Positions 41,001 to 54,480 of a stretch of DNA of 64,000 nt are shown piece by piece; position 1 is the stretch's first letter; every line of letters begins with the position of its first letter. A program made the position numbers and the translations under genes. Origin of the DNA: Allacma fusca. Taxonomy: Eukaryota; Arthropoda; Collembola; Symphypleona; Sminthuridae. Below the pieces are notes generated by a model. That model saw only the letters and a program-made list of their open reading frames with translations. It was not told the DNA's origin and made no database searches. The stretch is from positions 29,583,378 to 29,647,377 of the forward strand of contig OX359248.1 in the NCBI GenBank assembly GCA_947179485.1, read 5' to 3'.

Positions 41001-44000
41001 TGGACTGGGGGAAAGTTTTGGCAAATGCAGGGAGAAAGAGGCTTATAGTGCAAATGCATACGAAGCCAGTCACAATTATTGGACTTTTAAAAGACAACCA
41101 AGACAAGGTCTCTTGGAGAATTTCAAGTGGGTAGAAAAATCTACAGCTCAGTGAATTGTACTGATCACCAAGCCCAGCTCTGTGATGCTCTAGACCGGTA
41201 AGAGATATGGAGCCTCATTGTACGTGGCAGCTATCTGGTATAATAGTGACGGAATGAAGAATAAGATATATTCCACAATAGAAATCCCTAGAGCTCCGAT
41301 TTTGGCTCATCATGTCGAGTAAGATATTGGAAAAACAAACGAAGCCAAAACCACCAATGAGGATGGTATTTGAAAGCGCCAGAAAAAACAAGCTCTCTAT
41401 TACAATTAAGCCCTGAATCCCCTCCAGGAAATCCACCACCAGATGAGTCCTTGATTAGAACGGGCTCTGACATCCTCTAAGACTAAAAACAACATGTTGT
41501 TTTTGATTATGTACATACATACATACATCCAGATGAATGTCCCATTGAAGGGCGAAGGAAGGAACTACTTTTTCTGGCTGGAATATTTATATTTTTTATT
41601 GCTATGTATATATATCCTACTGGAGCTCTCTGTATGTATTCAAATGTTAATGACTACAAGCTTTCTTGACCTACAGTGATTACGTAATGGCTTAATGCTT
41701 ATATCTGACACTTACAATTATTAGCTCCGGGAAACAATCAAAACCTTTCAAGGTATGTTTAATCAAGAGCTTTCTATGAGATCTAACTCAATTAGTGGGA
41801 AAGTTGAGAGTTAATTTTAGCTTCTAGTAATTACTTTCTGACCAGTAGTCTCAATTTCAGGGTCCTGGCCTGGGATAACATACAATGACTAATGTAAAGG
41901 TAAATTTGAATGTCACCAGAGCTCAATAAATAACAAGTCAAAGAGAGTATTGAATGGGGAAGAATAAATTGTACTTTTCCTATGGAAATGGGAAAAGGCT
42001 GGCCATGGCATGACAATCATTAGATTCTATTTCCGAAGGAGTAAATGTACCAGAAATAGAACATTGTGAGGTATCAGGATGCTCTTACAGCGCCAGAGGT
42101 AATCCTGGGTGACACCATAAATAGATGTGAAACTATTTTCTGAAGGAATCAAGCGTGATGAGCAAATGTGAGGGAGACTATAGACATGTATATATGTATA
42201 CAATTCGTTTAAGGACAATTTTTAGAGGACGGAAACAACCTCCAATTGCTTTTCATATTTATAGCCATTTAATCTAGTGAGAGAGTTTACGTGAAAGTTA
42301 CATTTGTACTTCTTTCTCCCCTCATGGAGCGTTTTTTGTCAATGTAATCTCCATTGACAAAACTTCCAACACTGGAGTTGAGACTTTGTATTCTTATTTT
42401 TCAGACTTAATGACACTTGCGAGAACCTCATCGCTTCCTGGGAATTTCTTGATTAGAAATGAACACCTAAAGCCATTCAAACGCACGCATCTTCATACAT
42501 ATTTATATGCAAAATATATACTCTTGCCCAAGGAATTATATCTTAGAATATAAAACGCAAGAGAAACTTAATTTTTGCACTGACATAAACTTGCACTAAT
42601 AAAACTCTAAAGAAATCTCGTTCTCGGGAGTCTGGAGTACAATTACCCAGTTTGGTATATTTATCTATGGATTCCTCGTTCAGCATTAAAATTAATCAAG
42701 TTCGAGCATGCGATGAGAATATGAAATATAATTTACATTTTCATTTATGTATATCTATCGAGGTTAATAATATCATTCAAACGATTTTTATCAGGTGAAT
42801 ATAATTAATTATGTGCACATATAGATAGATATGCATTACTTAAGATTTATTAATATTATGTAATGACATTATGTACGTATGTATGTATGTATGCAGACAA
42901 TTACAGTATTGTTGAAATTTCTTACTCTTATTGTAATTTTTTAGTTGAGAAATTTTCACGCTTTCAAAATACAATTTAAAAGTCAGTACACCAAAATACA
43001 TTGCATACCATTGACTATGTAATAAATCAAATGCTATATCAGCCCAATTTCGATTATGCAATAGCTTACATTATTTTCATAGATACAGAATCATTTTAAA
43101 AAAGTAATTCTGTGGCTAATTATCACTTACCTTAGCTGTTACTTTGAATTGCAATTATTATGTAATATTATTACCATCTAATATAGATATTTATACTGAA
43201 TATAGAATAATGAGCGACAAGTGTAGAAGCAAGAAGATGAAATTGTTCGATGTTAAAATTCAACTCATTAATGTTAAAAAACTTAAGAAATAAATTGAGA
43301 TATTAATAGCACTGAATGTACCAATAATGTCATAATTAAATTTCCAATAGGCTTTCTGGTAATTACTAACAACAAGTATGGAGAATCATAATAGGGAAAT
43401 ATACGTTGAAATATCTTTGAGCAGTTTCATAAAGCAAAAGGCTTAATTGTCCTCTACTGGATGAAGCTATATCTACACAAAGGCTTTTTCTTATTTCCGG
43501 AGATGCACTATTTTAGTTCAAACGCACAGCAATAATTAGTCACTTTCGTTCTACAAAACGAAACAATGTCAAAAGTGAATGACCGACTGTTAAGGGACAC
43601 TCTTTTGAAGCAGCGTTGTCCAAATGCATTTAAGAAGATGTGCCTGACAGTATATCCATAAAGTTGGAATTATATCATTTATTACATTATTTAGAACATG
43701 AAAGTGATAGAAATACCAGTGAACCCACTGAAACATTAATATATCAGCGAAATTTCTTAGAATTCCCTAATTCAATTTGTGCATATGGTGTTACACACAA
43801 AAGAAAAACTACATATGTACGTACCATCAAAGGTAAAATTTCCCATGAAAATCTGAATACCTTGATTTTCATACCTTTTTCCTAGAAATTATGGCTAGGC
43901 AGCCACCTCCAGTTCGAATTGAAATGATTCGATTCAAAGGAATTATTGAGCATGTATGGTGAAGAGTGGAACTGTAAATTGTAATTCATGGAAAACAATC

Positions 44001-46832
44001 CAATAAGTGTGATCATTCATGTGTCATCCTATTGAATTTCATACAACTCGGAAATTTAATTTAGTACTAAAAGAATCAATACAATATGGTTCATAATTTC
44101 CTCAGCATTCCAAGAGTTTCCTGAAAACTGATCAGATGCAAATCGAGGTCTGTATTTTAATATGATTTCTTGTCTCCCTGGAAATTCCATAAAGTTGCGT
44201 GTGCATGTGTTCATAACAATTGTTTGAAAAATTGTTTTCTAATCCTTATTTGCCCCTACATTTAATCTACGAAGTTAATTTAGACTGAAGCTCAGTAATA
44301 ATTGCTTTGAATATTTCGACAATGAATTTGATATGGGTAAGGTAATAACTATACCTTCATATTTTACTAATTACAATTGTGCAAAGCTATCCATAACCTG
44401 AAAACCTGAAGGTCTCATATTTTGAATGAAAAAAACAAAGCGTGGAGCTAAAAATAAGGCAAAATGTCCAAATTCCCAGGGAATTTATTTCCCTATAAGT
44501 TTGTGAACATTTACTGCCCTACAGACGGACTGAATATTAAGCAAAAAATAGAACCTTAAGATATACACTAGAAACTTAAAATCCCAAGAGAATTTATCTT
44601 CATGAACAAGATGAGCTCAAGTATAAACCAGTACTCCAAATTCCGCAGAAAAACGTTAGAACCTCTTTTGTGGGAGTGGGAAGGATTTCCTGAGAATACT
44701 TCCCTTGAGCTCCACTAAGCCACAAAAAAGAAACCCTTTTTAAACCAAAATAATTGAGGGGGCCATGTTTTCCAAACCAATTTCAGGTGAAGTGCATGTG
44801 CAATGAATCTTAACTTTGTGACCAAGACTTCCGAAGAGAATGGTTTACCGGGAAACGGAAATGACCACAGCCTCATATATTTCCTGAGCATATTTTTAGA
44901 CCGAGATCTCAGTTCAAATGGGATTACTTGAGTAATATCATTCCCCCCAAAGTACTTGCTTACCACTCACTCGGAGGATAAGGTACGTTCTCCAGGAAAC
45001 AACAACCATTAGACATTCCTCCGGCTTAACTTTATTTTCATCACACTGCCAAACTATTCTTAGAACGACTCCAATCTGCCACCTCAAATCTCACGGAGCT
45101 CAGCCTCAAAAAGTACGAAGTTACGAAAAACTCCTAAAGCAGAAAATAGAGAAAAATAGGGTCAGTAGATATAATTAAATTTTTGTATAAATATTAAAGC
45201 TACTATCAGCTTTCTCAAAGCTCCTCATCCATTACAGAAATAATGGCACACTTCTGGAAATGCGCAATTAGATTTAAAATAGTTAATAAAAATTCTGAGG
45301 GTACCACTCAACGTGAATAATGGAAATCGTGAATAATAGCTTTCATTATAAAACAAGGTCATATAGCATATATAGAAAAATCCATAATTAAGTTGTACAA
45401 TGAAGGCTTTAGTATGTCTCAACTTCTCCAAACCTGGATTCAGCTACGGCCAAAGATTGAATCGAGTCTCCTCAACCATGCCAAAACAAAGGGAGTATTT
45501 TCGCATAAATTACTGCACCCATCAAATCTCTACAAACTAATTACTTGGAGAACATTAAGATCCGTTACTGCAGGCTTAAAAAATACTCAAGATAATGATT
45601 CAGCTGGAGAAGTACTTTCTTTATAAGCACATGACTGTAACTTCATATATGTATGTAGATATACATTAAACATGCATGCACTGTTGTTACTCAAGTGTAG
45701 GGAGATTGGAAACCGCGTGTAAGAAAAATGTAGGCGTGATTATGTACAAACATAATTACTGGATGCAGGGAGGTCGAGATGAGTAACATGAGGTGACAAC
45801 TTTGTCTGTTACAATGAGCAGGAATCTGTTAATTGAACCTTTTATTCATAGGCAAGTGCCTTTGCTAATTTAGATTACTTATTTTGTTTCGTCCAGGCCG
45901 GGTTTCCTTCGATAATACATACAAACTTGGTCTATTACTGTTGTAAATTGCATGCGGCAGAAAACGTGGTTTTGTCCCACTGATCTCAACATCTGACAAT
46001 ATCCCCCCATGCCCTTGTATACTGGAAATACAGGTGAGGCACGGATTATCCGGAGAGGGAAGAAATGCGACAGACTGAAGATAACGGAGGGTATCCCGTC
46101 AATGGAGGAGCAGACAACTCCTTGTATTGACATTTCACATGTTAAGACGATGACTCTGTTTGTGTGAGGTTGAAACGCTAATTACCAGTGGTAGACATAG
46201 TAGACAGATTATATTCATTGCAGGTAACGCAATGTTACGTGCACTGCTGGAAATGGTAACGGTGGTTTCAATTAAACTTATCCAAGTGTGATTGTCCCAT
46301 TCTGAACTCTGTATGTACTATTAGGCATTCTGAGCATGTATTAATGGGCAGTGGTAAAGGGTTCAAAGGTGATTTGCCTGTCTTGACTGGATCCTTGACC
46401 TAGGAAGATCATTCCTTTAAATCTAAGAGCACACTATGGGGTTTTAAAAACGTCCTAATAAATACGTAATTTTAAGTGGAGTGTTGTTCAAAATCATATC
46501 ACGTTCTAGTGCCGTGTCCGACGACAACAACTCAATTATTATCAGAAGACAAACAAAAACTGCAGAGTTTTAGTTTGTCAAATTTGAATCGTTAGCAGTA
46601 TAGTTTCTTCATTCCGTCCAATTTCTGTCACATGCACAACTCTTTAGGAAGGAAATGTTCAAGGGGTGCAGGTTCAATTAGGAGCAATGCAGGGGCGGAA
46701 TCAGCAGGGTTAAATTGTCCTAGGATAATTCTGAGCTTCAACATCAAACAAATACTTTAACACATTCCATTACTTCTAACAGCGCAGTTGATTACTATGC
46801 CTGGAGTTTTTGAAATGTTGAGTATTACTTAC
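38034..46832. other. Long stretch without a recognised gene
   Basis: Mostly AT-rich with CATA/GTAT tetranucleotide runs (40341-40357, 41513-41529, 42878-42894). A perfect 11-base hairpin (TTTTGTCAATG/CATTGACAAAA) is at 42334-42362. No open frame here has a recognisable domain. Confidence 0.45.
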
Positions 46833-46877
46833 TTGGAAAGAGCAACGTTCAATATCTCTTATCTTATCTCTCCTAAG
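46833..46877 (-). CDS. Candidate 45-base exon, minus strand
   Basis: The minus-strand acceptor (GTTTACTTTCCAG) and GTAAGT donor frame 45 bases, open in only one frame: LRRDKIRDIERCSFQ. Both ends fall on codon boundaries, matching the end phase of the candidate exon at 62690-62811. The composition is charged and helix-like. It is short and not recognised. Confidence 0.27.
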
Positions 46878-48105
46878 CTGGAAAGTAAACGTAAATAGTT
46901 ACAAGTACATTTTTACTTCTTCCAAGAGCAAATAGAACGTTTGTAAAAACGTTCCTCAGGTCGGCTGTCTCATTAGATCCCTCTCACCTTACAAGTTATT
47001 TTAAAATCCCAAAAATGGGACCAAAGTACTATTTATATCTTTCGCTCCGATAAATACATTTGAATTGTAATTTTATATTGAACAGAAAATTAACAACATG
47101 AACTGGAATTGCGGAGGAGGGGCTCCATATATGGATATTCCCTATAGGGGAAGACATCCCACGCATTCTCAAATATCTTGTTTCAAATATGTAGCCACAT
47201 TAACTCAACGGAGCAATTTAATTCAATGTTAAGATTCTGCTAAAAAAGGATCAAGCTATCCCTGGGAATTTGTACTTGCTGCACAGAGCACTCATTGTGG
47301 AAGTATGAGATTGGTGTAATTGATACAGTATTTATTCTCCGGGAAATTATAAGCCACGTGGAAGTAAATATTTTTCAATAATATATCTCCCATGAGATTG
47401 AAAATTCTGGAAATACCCCGTACAGTTAAAACTACCGAAATCATACAGAACCATCATCAGGAGTCAGGATCAAATGTCAAAAATGAATTTCCACTTGGGG
47501 CGTTGGGGCTTACCAAGTTCGAAGCACCAAAGCGCGTGCAGAGGATCCAGGAAAACAACATTTTAATAAACAGTTAGGGTGAAATGGTTGCATTTACCAA
47601 TGTACTTACGCGTACAATTAGGTTTGCAGACTCTTGCATTAAATAGTAAAATCCCACCTCAGCTTCCCATAAATGAATGGGTTTCTTGTGCAAGCAGCAT
47701 CAAATACTGCGGTACATACTTACATACCTTCAGATGTATGTACATGTAATGTACTATTATTAAAGAAGGAAAAAATGTAATTATTAATCCTGTGTGATAA
47801 AGAATCATATTGTATGGTTACATTTCCCTGGAAAGGATTCCGATGACGTATGTCAAGCTTCACACTTCACCAAATTCCATTAAAGTAGCAAAAACGTTTG
47901 CAAAATATTATGTACACTACATGTTTTCTACTACACACGTTTCTAGCATGCAATCTCACTCAAAGCTCACTGTCATGAAAGAGTTACAAAGAGCTTGAGT
48001 GTATACAAAACGTTCTTAACTCATGAATTGTGCAAACTTGTTATCTGCATGCAAACATTCAGTGCCGTATAGGATGGGATGAGCCAGGCCAGAAAGTGGC
48101 CAGTC
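46878..48105. other. Upstream region of the cluster
   Basis: No gene was seen. AACGTT palindromes at 47893 and 48009 and CATGCAA motifs near 47949 and 48047 lie within about 220 bases of the copy 1 TATA box and recur upstream of copy 2. Confidence 0.45.
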
Positions 48106-48112
48106 TATAAAA
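48106..48112 (+). promoter_or_regulatory. TATA box of copy 1
   Basis: TATAAAA lies 141 bases before the copy 1 start codon. This puts a transcription start near 48136 and gives a short 5' UTR without an upstream ATG. Confidence 0.6.
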
Positions 48113-48252
48113 GCTCACGACAAGAGAAACTTCTGACCGGTTTATTGGCAAATTTTTGTCATTTAGTCCCTGCAAGATTCATAATTCCACTCGTATTTTT
48201 CCCACCGAGAATATTTATTTCCTTCATAATATTGTAAATTAAAAAGAACATA

Positions 48253-49943
48253 ATGGGGGACCCCATCCCGTTCCAATTTGAGTGTCCGGTTTGTTTTGAC
48301 CCCATAGTCCCTCCCTTTAACCAGTGCACTAGTGGGCACTTGCTCTGCCATAACTGTCTCCCAAGACTGGAAACATGCCCCGTTTGTCGAGTGGCAATAG
48401 ATAAAAAAATTCGTATACGAAACCTTCATTTAGAGAATTTGGCAGGTCAGTTTACGTACCCTTGCCCATTCAAAAGCTTAGGGTGCGAAGTTGCACTGCA
48501 ACTGGGTGAAATAGACAATCATAAGTTGGACTGTCCATTTTCGTAAGTTAATATTTTTTACCTTATATTTTTAAATTAAATTAAATGTTATGCTTCCACA
48601 ACAGTGGCTGAATAGTCGGCGTTAATTTTTAGATACAGTCCGAGTTTCATCTTCTCATTTCTATTTTCATGAATACAGAATACAAACCTACTGCTCTATT
48701 ATGGGGATCCAACGGTGCAAACTTTTGATGACAACTGGGAACATAATCAGTCATCTGCTGGAGAAGCATGAAATCTCTGCCTTGGTGTCAGAGTCGGGTG
48801 ATATTGAAATCCATCAAGTTGGGGATATATCTTCGCATTATGGAATCTCTAAGCATTACTGGAATCCAGTGGTTTTTACCTACGAAGGATATGTATTTTG
48901 TACCCAAACTCAATATAAGGAAGGAAGCATATCCTGGAATGTTGTAGTTCTAGGAAGTAAAGCAGTTGCGAAAAAATTTACAGCTACTATTTCCATTGTG
49001 TCCTTTGACGAGGTATGTTTCAATTCTTCCCATATAGATATTGATTCTTCATAGATACTGTAAATTAATTTATTGTAATTCAAAAAATCTTTTTTTCCTT
49101 TACAAAAGAATCGATTCCTTGAATGGAAGGGAGAAGTCGCTTCCGTTCACACACAATCCACTAGTACTGGGAGAGACTACAGATTTTCTGCTCCAATCAG
49201 TACAATTGCAAACTTCTCCCGGAAGACAGAGGACGCGGGTAGGAATTTTTATTGGAATTATATTACGTATCTAATGTGTGCAGTAGCTTCCATTATGTCA
49301 CGCTTATTTACCATGATTTAAGTCTTGGACCGTATTCAATTTACTAATTATTTTCTTTTCACCAATTTTTAGAAAAGTTCTGGTGGTCCCGCCGATGCAA
49401 TAAGAACAACGAACAATGGATGCTAAAAATACGCGTTCAAAATAAAAGTCAAAATGGTCCTGAAAGTCTGTCCCAGAACCTACCAATTGTTAAAAGTCAA
49501 GCTTCAGAAATAGGATGTCACTGTGACACAGATTGTGGGTGTAATAAACCGCACTGCTTTTCTTGCGGTGTCAATTTCCAGGACGAGATAACTTACAGAT
49601 GTATAAAATGTCATATGTACCTCTTGTGTCAAGCGTGTGTTGATAATGGTGTTCATAGTCGACATTTATTTTTTCGTATCCCCAAGAATCGCTCGTTCGA
49701 TGATGCTATTATTACACTCAAAACTTGTAAGTTCAACAATAATTATTACACAAACTCTAACTTCCAGCTAACTTTTGAGTATTTAGAAGCTATGGTTTTG
49801 CAAATTCCTAAGAGTTACTGGAGATTTAATTTATCAAAATATTTTCAGATGGAACTACCGAATTTGTGATCTCACTCCCACCAGTCGTAGCCCCACCTAG
49901 TACCGATGATGGCTACGAAGAACCTCAACCTGATATTGAATAA
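48253..49943 (+). CDS. SIAH/SINA-like E3 ubiquitin ligase with C-terminal ZZ zinc finger (copy 1)
   Basis: Five coding exons (48253-48542, 48679-49012, 49109-49238, 49373-49726, 49849-49943) join in frame to 400 residues, with GT-AG introns of 136, 96, 134 and 122 bases. The RING is complete: C11, C14, C25, H29, C32, C35, C42, C45, with SIAH spacing. The SINA double zinc finger follows, with C71, C78, H90, C94 and C102, C110, H122, H127. Intron 1 splits it. Residues about 128-275 match the SINA substrate-binding fold (SWNVVVLGSKAVAKKF, then FLEWKGEVASVH, then WMLKIRV). A ZZ finger at about 313-349 has CxxC, CxxC, CxxC and HxxH pairs. A proline-rich acidic tail ends in PQPDIE. Known for the family: SIAH proteins are RING E3 ligases that choose substrates through the SINA fold. 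The ZZ addition is not part of canonical SIAH; its role here is inferred to be extra ligand binding. The ATG is the first after a TATA box 147 bases upstream. Confidence 0.88.
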
Positions 49944-50040
49944 GTTATAGGATACATGTGTTTTAATATCTGTATTATTAAGAGAAGACTGAAAGTTTTG
50001 TAAGAATCCCAGATTTTACTTCTGAATGGCATTTTCGTTC

Positions 50041-50046
50041 AATAAA
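50041..50046 (+). terminator. Poly(A) signal of copy 1
   Basis: A canonical AATAAA lies 98 bases after the copy 1 stop codon, which fits a short 3' UTR. Confidence 0.65.
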
Positions 50047-51369
50047 ACTTGTACCAAAGTTAATTGATAAGAGTTCTTCCTTAACATAATCATGCATCCG
50101 TCAATTTCGAGAATGAAGTTATCAATGAGCATACTGATTTTCCCAGGAAATCATCAAAGTTAATTTTAATACATACATAATAGGAGTAATTCACCTTTAA
50201 AATCAGCTTATGTCATATGCACGAAATATGAAGATAAGGAACATGCTCCTTGTAATTAGCTCATATATTCCTACACACTTTATCAGTGCCTGGATACTCC
50301 CTTCTGAGAAACTCCATAGCTAATTTAATACCAGCAAAAATCTCTTCACGGAAAAGTTATGCTTTGATCAAAGGATTGATTTTTTCTCCTAAAATACTCC
50401 CATTACACAAATACTGCACACACACACTTCCCCAGATCATATAATCTATCATAGATATCCGTCATTCCTCCCAAGAAAAAAATTAATAAATTCATCTTCC
50501 GCTAGTTAACCCTCGTTTGATACTCATTTCATGGGAAGTTCCCCTTGTAATAAAACAGATCCAGGAATACTGATCAGCTCTTAATATTGAATCAGCCTCA
50601 AATAAATGTTCCGTAATTCTAAATGAACTTACACTTCAGCTGACTGATCCTCCAAAGACACGGCTATCTCCCCAATATACACATTCACAAATACACACAT
50701 ACACACATCATATAAATAAAATAAATATATCTAATCAGCAAATAAACAGCAAACTTATTTTCTCATATTGCCCATTTCTGCCATCATAAATTTTTAATGA
50801 ATTATTGAAAATAAATTGATCCTAATTAACCTAAAGTAATTATCATTAGAATGAAAAATATATTTCGAAATAAATATCAAAGCAAAAGAATTTTTCCTTG
50901 CTTGTTCAAACTATCTGCATGACATCATAAGTTCTAATTTACAAGCGAATTATTCCTGACCGGTACAGCTGGATTTAGCCATGCACACAGTGCCTATTAA
51001 CTTGCAGAATGGCAAAAGAAACTGTTTTTTTAAAGGTACTGGTGCAAGTATCTACATATGTAGAAAAACCCATCCAAAATTCCCTTTATAAACATTACTC
51101 ATCAGCAATTCAGTGGGGCTCACCAGAAAGTCCTTGGAAATCTATTGAACGTACGTAATGTTCCGAACGTTTTGCAAACATTGGATGTTTGGAGCACTAA
51201 ACCTCCTCTGCTTGCATTTGAGCCCATTAACATGCAACGTTTGACGTTCCACTTTGCCCCATTAAAAAATATTCGTTGTGAAGCTTATCCCTCTTTACGT
51301 GTACAATTGTTAACATAGCATGAAACGTTCACCCTTTCCTTTCTGCTCTTCTGCACCTACAGTTGTTGT
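50047..51369. other. Spacer between copies 1 and 2
   Basis: No coding region was recognised. The sequence is AT-rich with short CA-rich runs (about 50415-50430 and 50688-50706). Its last 200 bases are the upstream region of copy 2, with AACGTT palindromes at 51166, 51236 and 51324. Confidence 0.6.
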
Positions 51370-51377
51370 TATATAAG
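51370..51377 (+). promoter_or_regulatory. Candidate TATA box of copy 2
   Basis: TATATAAG lies 404 bases before the copy 2 start codon. The distance implies a long 5' UTR or a 5' UTR intron; a good acceptor (T-rich, then AAG) sits near 51745. Copy 4 has the same octamer at a similar distance. Confidence 0.4.
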
Positions 51378-51773
51378 GTTCATTTGTAACTGCTCGAGTT
51401 GCAGGCAATCGTCAGTGTCTGTTCTGACTGTCCACATATCAAGAACTGCCGGTTGCTCATATTTATCAAGACTTGCATTTCAAAGGATGATTATTTTTAT
51501 CATCTTGACCAGCACCAAGTATCAAAATATATTTTTCACCAAGCTTAATATTTAATTTACATAATAATTTAAAATACAATTTGATTGACTGTGCTAGTCC
51601 TCGGACGTTATAATTACTATACTCGCAATACCACCAAAATAAATCAATAAGAGTAAGCAGATTATTTTTTACCTTTGACCTTCACATTTTGATTTCACTC
51701 ATCTTGCTAATTCATCTAACATCTGTTGTATTTTTTTTTATTTAAGGATATTTCAAGGACTTATTTTTTAAAA

Positions 51774-53567
51774 ATGGATATGTCCAAGTTGATAATATCC
51801 GAGAGGCTGGAGTGCCCACTTTGCAACAAACCCATTGACCCCAGAAGTTCGAATAATAATAAAGGGAATGCAATTTGCAGTAACTGCTTCCCTAGCCTTA
51901 CATTATTGGCGTGTAGCAGTTCTAGTAATAAACGGGCTAAGAAATCCTCGGTAGCTGTAATAAGTGAGACTACGAATTCGGATCAAAATGAGGAGTCTGA
52001 CAGAGGTCAGAGTAATCCGGATCAGACTTGTCCATTTAGTGGGTCAGGCTGTGAAGCTGTTTTGAGTTTAGGCGAGGTCGAGAGTCATAAATTGGATTGC
52101 CTATTTTCGTAAGTAATTTGATGTTATTGTTGTATTCAGTATGTAGATGATTTAAATTCATATATATTTTGGATAGTAAAAAACGGATTGGGTTCCGATG
52201 TGGTTTGGCACAAACGAACTGGAAATAGTTGAGGGCATTGTGGATTTTGTCTGGTGTTTATCAACTGTCTGATGTGGTGGTTCAAAATGTAGTGAACTAG
52301 TTGGAGTAAAATACTTTGCCAACTCTGTAGGTGCATGAACTTCTGCTCGTTTCTCGGGATCCAGGATCCGAGATGTGATGAAACCGCATCTGTTGACCTC
52401 TTGGACCATCTGGTGAGCAAGCACTCATTGGAAAGTAGGAATGCAAGTGTCAATGGATCTGTTCAAGTTCATCAATGTGGAGATATCGGGGACAGAGTTG
52501 GGGACCTTCGCTGGAATCCGATTGTGATAATGTGTGAAGATGTGAAATTTTTCTTGAGAACAACGCTCGTTAATAGTAAAACCATTTCTTGGAATGTGTC
52601 AGTTCTTGGAAGCCCTGAGACTGCTGGGAGGTTCATTGCCGTCATCACTATTTTATCTCAAAGGGTAAAGACAATTTATTTGGAAATGTTTGAGATGAAG
52701 GCTATTATTACACAGAGTATACATGAGAGCATTTAGTTCATACTCAAATGAAACATTTCGGGTTATTTACACACGTAGGGTAACTCATTAGGGTGGAAAG
52801 GTCAAGTTGTGTCCATTAAGGAGTGCGACCAGCCTTCCTCAGGTTTCGCCCTGCCCATTACCGAACTGAAAGAGTTTTCTTCGCTAAGTAATCAATCTGG
52901 TATGATATTATACAAATATATTGATCTTTAAGAAAATGTAACGGAAGTTAGGCTACGTAATAGTAGTTTTTTCATGTGAATTGGATACATATGTATGTCT
53001 TAAGTAAACAACTAAACTTTTGATCACAGATGACGATGAATGGCGACTGGAGATTCTAATCAAAAACAAATCCACTCAGTACCCTTCAACCTCAAAAGAA
53101 ATTCCCGTTTCTGCCAGTCAAGCTTCCCCCATTAAAAGAAAATATGACTTTACTGAAACTGCAGACGGTATTCCCAAGCACAACGGCTTCCACTGCGATA
53201 GTTGTTCCATGGACCCTGTTGTTGGTATTCGGTACAGGTGCATGGCATGCGAGAATTATGATCTATGTCAGACTTGCATGGACTCTGGCAGCAACTCTCA
53301 TGCTGACCACATATTCCTACGAATCCCTAAGTATGACCATATCACCTGGTACTGCAGTTCAGTGTCAGCTGCTCTTAACTACGGTAACCTTGATTTTCGA
53401 TAAATAACTCTATCTTCATATTTCATCAGTTCTGAATATTATTCTCTACCGAATTATTCCTTCTCATATAAAATTTCAAACATTTTGATATATTTTCAGG
53501 TCGCGTAACTTTTGAAATTGATTCTGAAACAGAGAATGAGGACAGTGATTCCGATGCCGACAGCTGA
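51774..53567 (+). CDS. SINA-ZZ protein with degenerate RING (copy 2)
   Basis: Five exons (51774-52108, 52331-52664, 52779-52899, 53030-53383, 53500-53567) join in frame to 403 residues. Exons 2 and 4 are 334 and 354 bases, exactly as in copy 1. The RING is damaged. The first pair (ECPLC) and the third pair (ICSNC) remain, but the third cysteine, the histidine and the final CPxC pair are gone, replaced by serine/asparagine-rich sequence and an acidic linker. The SINA zinc finger (CPFSGSGC, HKLDC, then C, C, H, H) and the SINA fold (ISWNVSVLGS, LGWKGQVVSI, WRLEILIK) are intact. So is a textbook ZZ finger (HCDSC, GIRYRCMAC, DLCQTC). The tail is acidic (EDSDSDADS). It probably cannot recruit an E2 and could act as a non-catalytic binding partner; that role is inference. 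I chose the ATG at 51774. An in-frame alternative is at 51780. The longer frame upstream begins in what looks like an intron acceptor. Confidence 0.85.
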
Positions 53568-53855
53568 TGCCACTGAGACATGCCATTCACATAACTTTTA
53601 CATTCACACCATATTTTTAAGACTTTTACTTACTGAACGCCATAAATACCTTCCCTTATTTCCCTGTATCCCTCTAAAATACAGAAACTAATCACCTTTA
53701 TGTTTGGATACGAATTCCAAAACAAGTAGCTAATGTCTAGTCCAGATTGTCTAGATAGTCCAACTTTACCAAGTACGATTTTAGTCAAACTCAACAAGTT
53801 TCAGTACGTACTCGCTCCTGATCTCAGAATAATAAGACTGTAGTAACGTAAATGT

Positions 53856-53861
53856 AATAAA
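53856..53861 (+). terminator. Poly(A) signal of copy 2
   Basis: AATAAA lies about 290 bases after the copy 2 stop codon. No better signal was seen closer to the stop. Confidence 0.5.
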
Positions 53862-54480
53862 CATCCCAGTCCAATGAACCCACTTTTACTATTATTAAAG
53901 ATCAAATTTCCTTCGTACCCTCAAGCCTCAAATCCACATAACACTTTCCCCTAATTTAACCTATTTCGCGGAAGCAACAATAAAAGTAAAATATACGAAA
54001 CATCTCCAGTGTTTCCCCACTGCTGATTTACCTCACATCCAAACCTTTCAAGTGAATTTATAACACGTATTATTATACTCCATATACCTACCAAACATCT
54101 CTCAATCATACGTGTCACACTCTCGATCCCTTTCCCGAGATTGCATATATTGCATCATGAGTCACTCCAAACAATAATTATTATTCCTGCTTCCCCATTA
54201 TAATACCTAAGTAAGCTATATCAAATACAAGTTGACAGATAATATGGGACCTCCAACCCATTCTGCAGATATGTATTCTTACTGTAAATAAATACTGTTA
54301 TATTGCACTGATTGATCATTGTCTGATGCAGTGCCATTTTCCGCATATAATTCCAGCACACGGATTGTCTGGTTTCAGTAATACATTTTTTTGTATTTGT
54401 TTTGCTGTCATGCGAGTCATATAATTTTACGTTGATGAGATCATCAATCCAACTTGCTATAAACACAGACAAGAGGCAGC

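Noticed and set aside
54221-54472. Minus-strand frame as a transposase fragment
   Set aside because: It sits beside a transposon-like end, but I see no DDE or helix-turn-helix motif, so it is not called as a gene.
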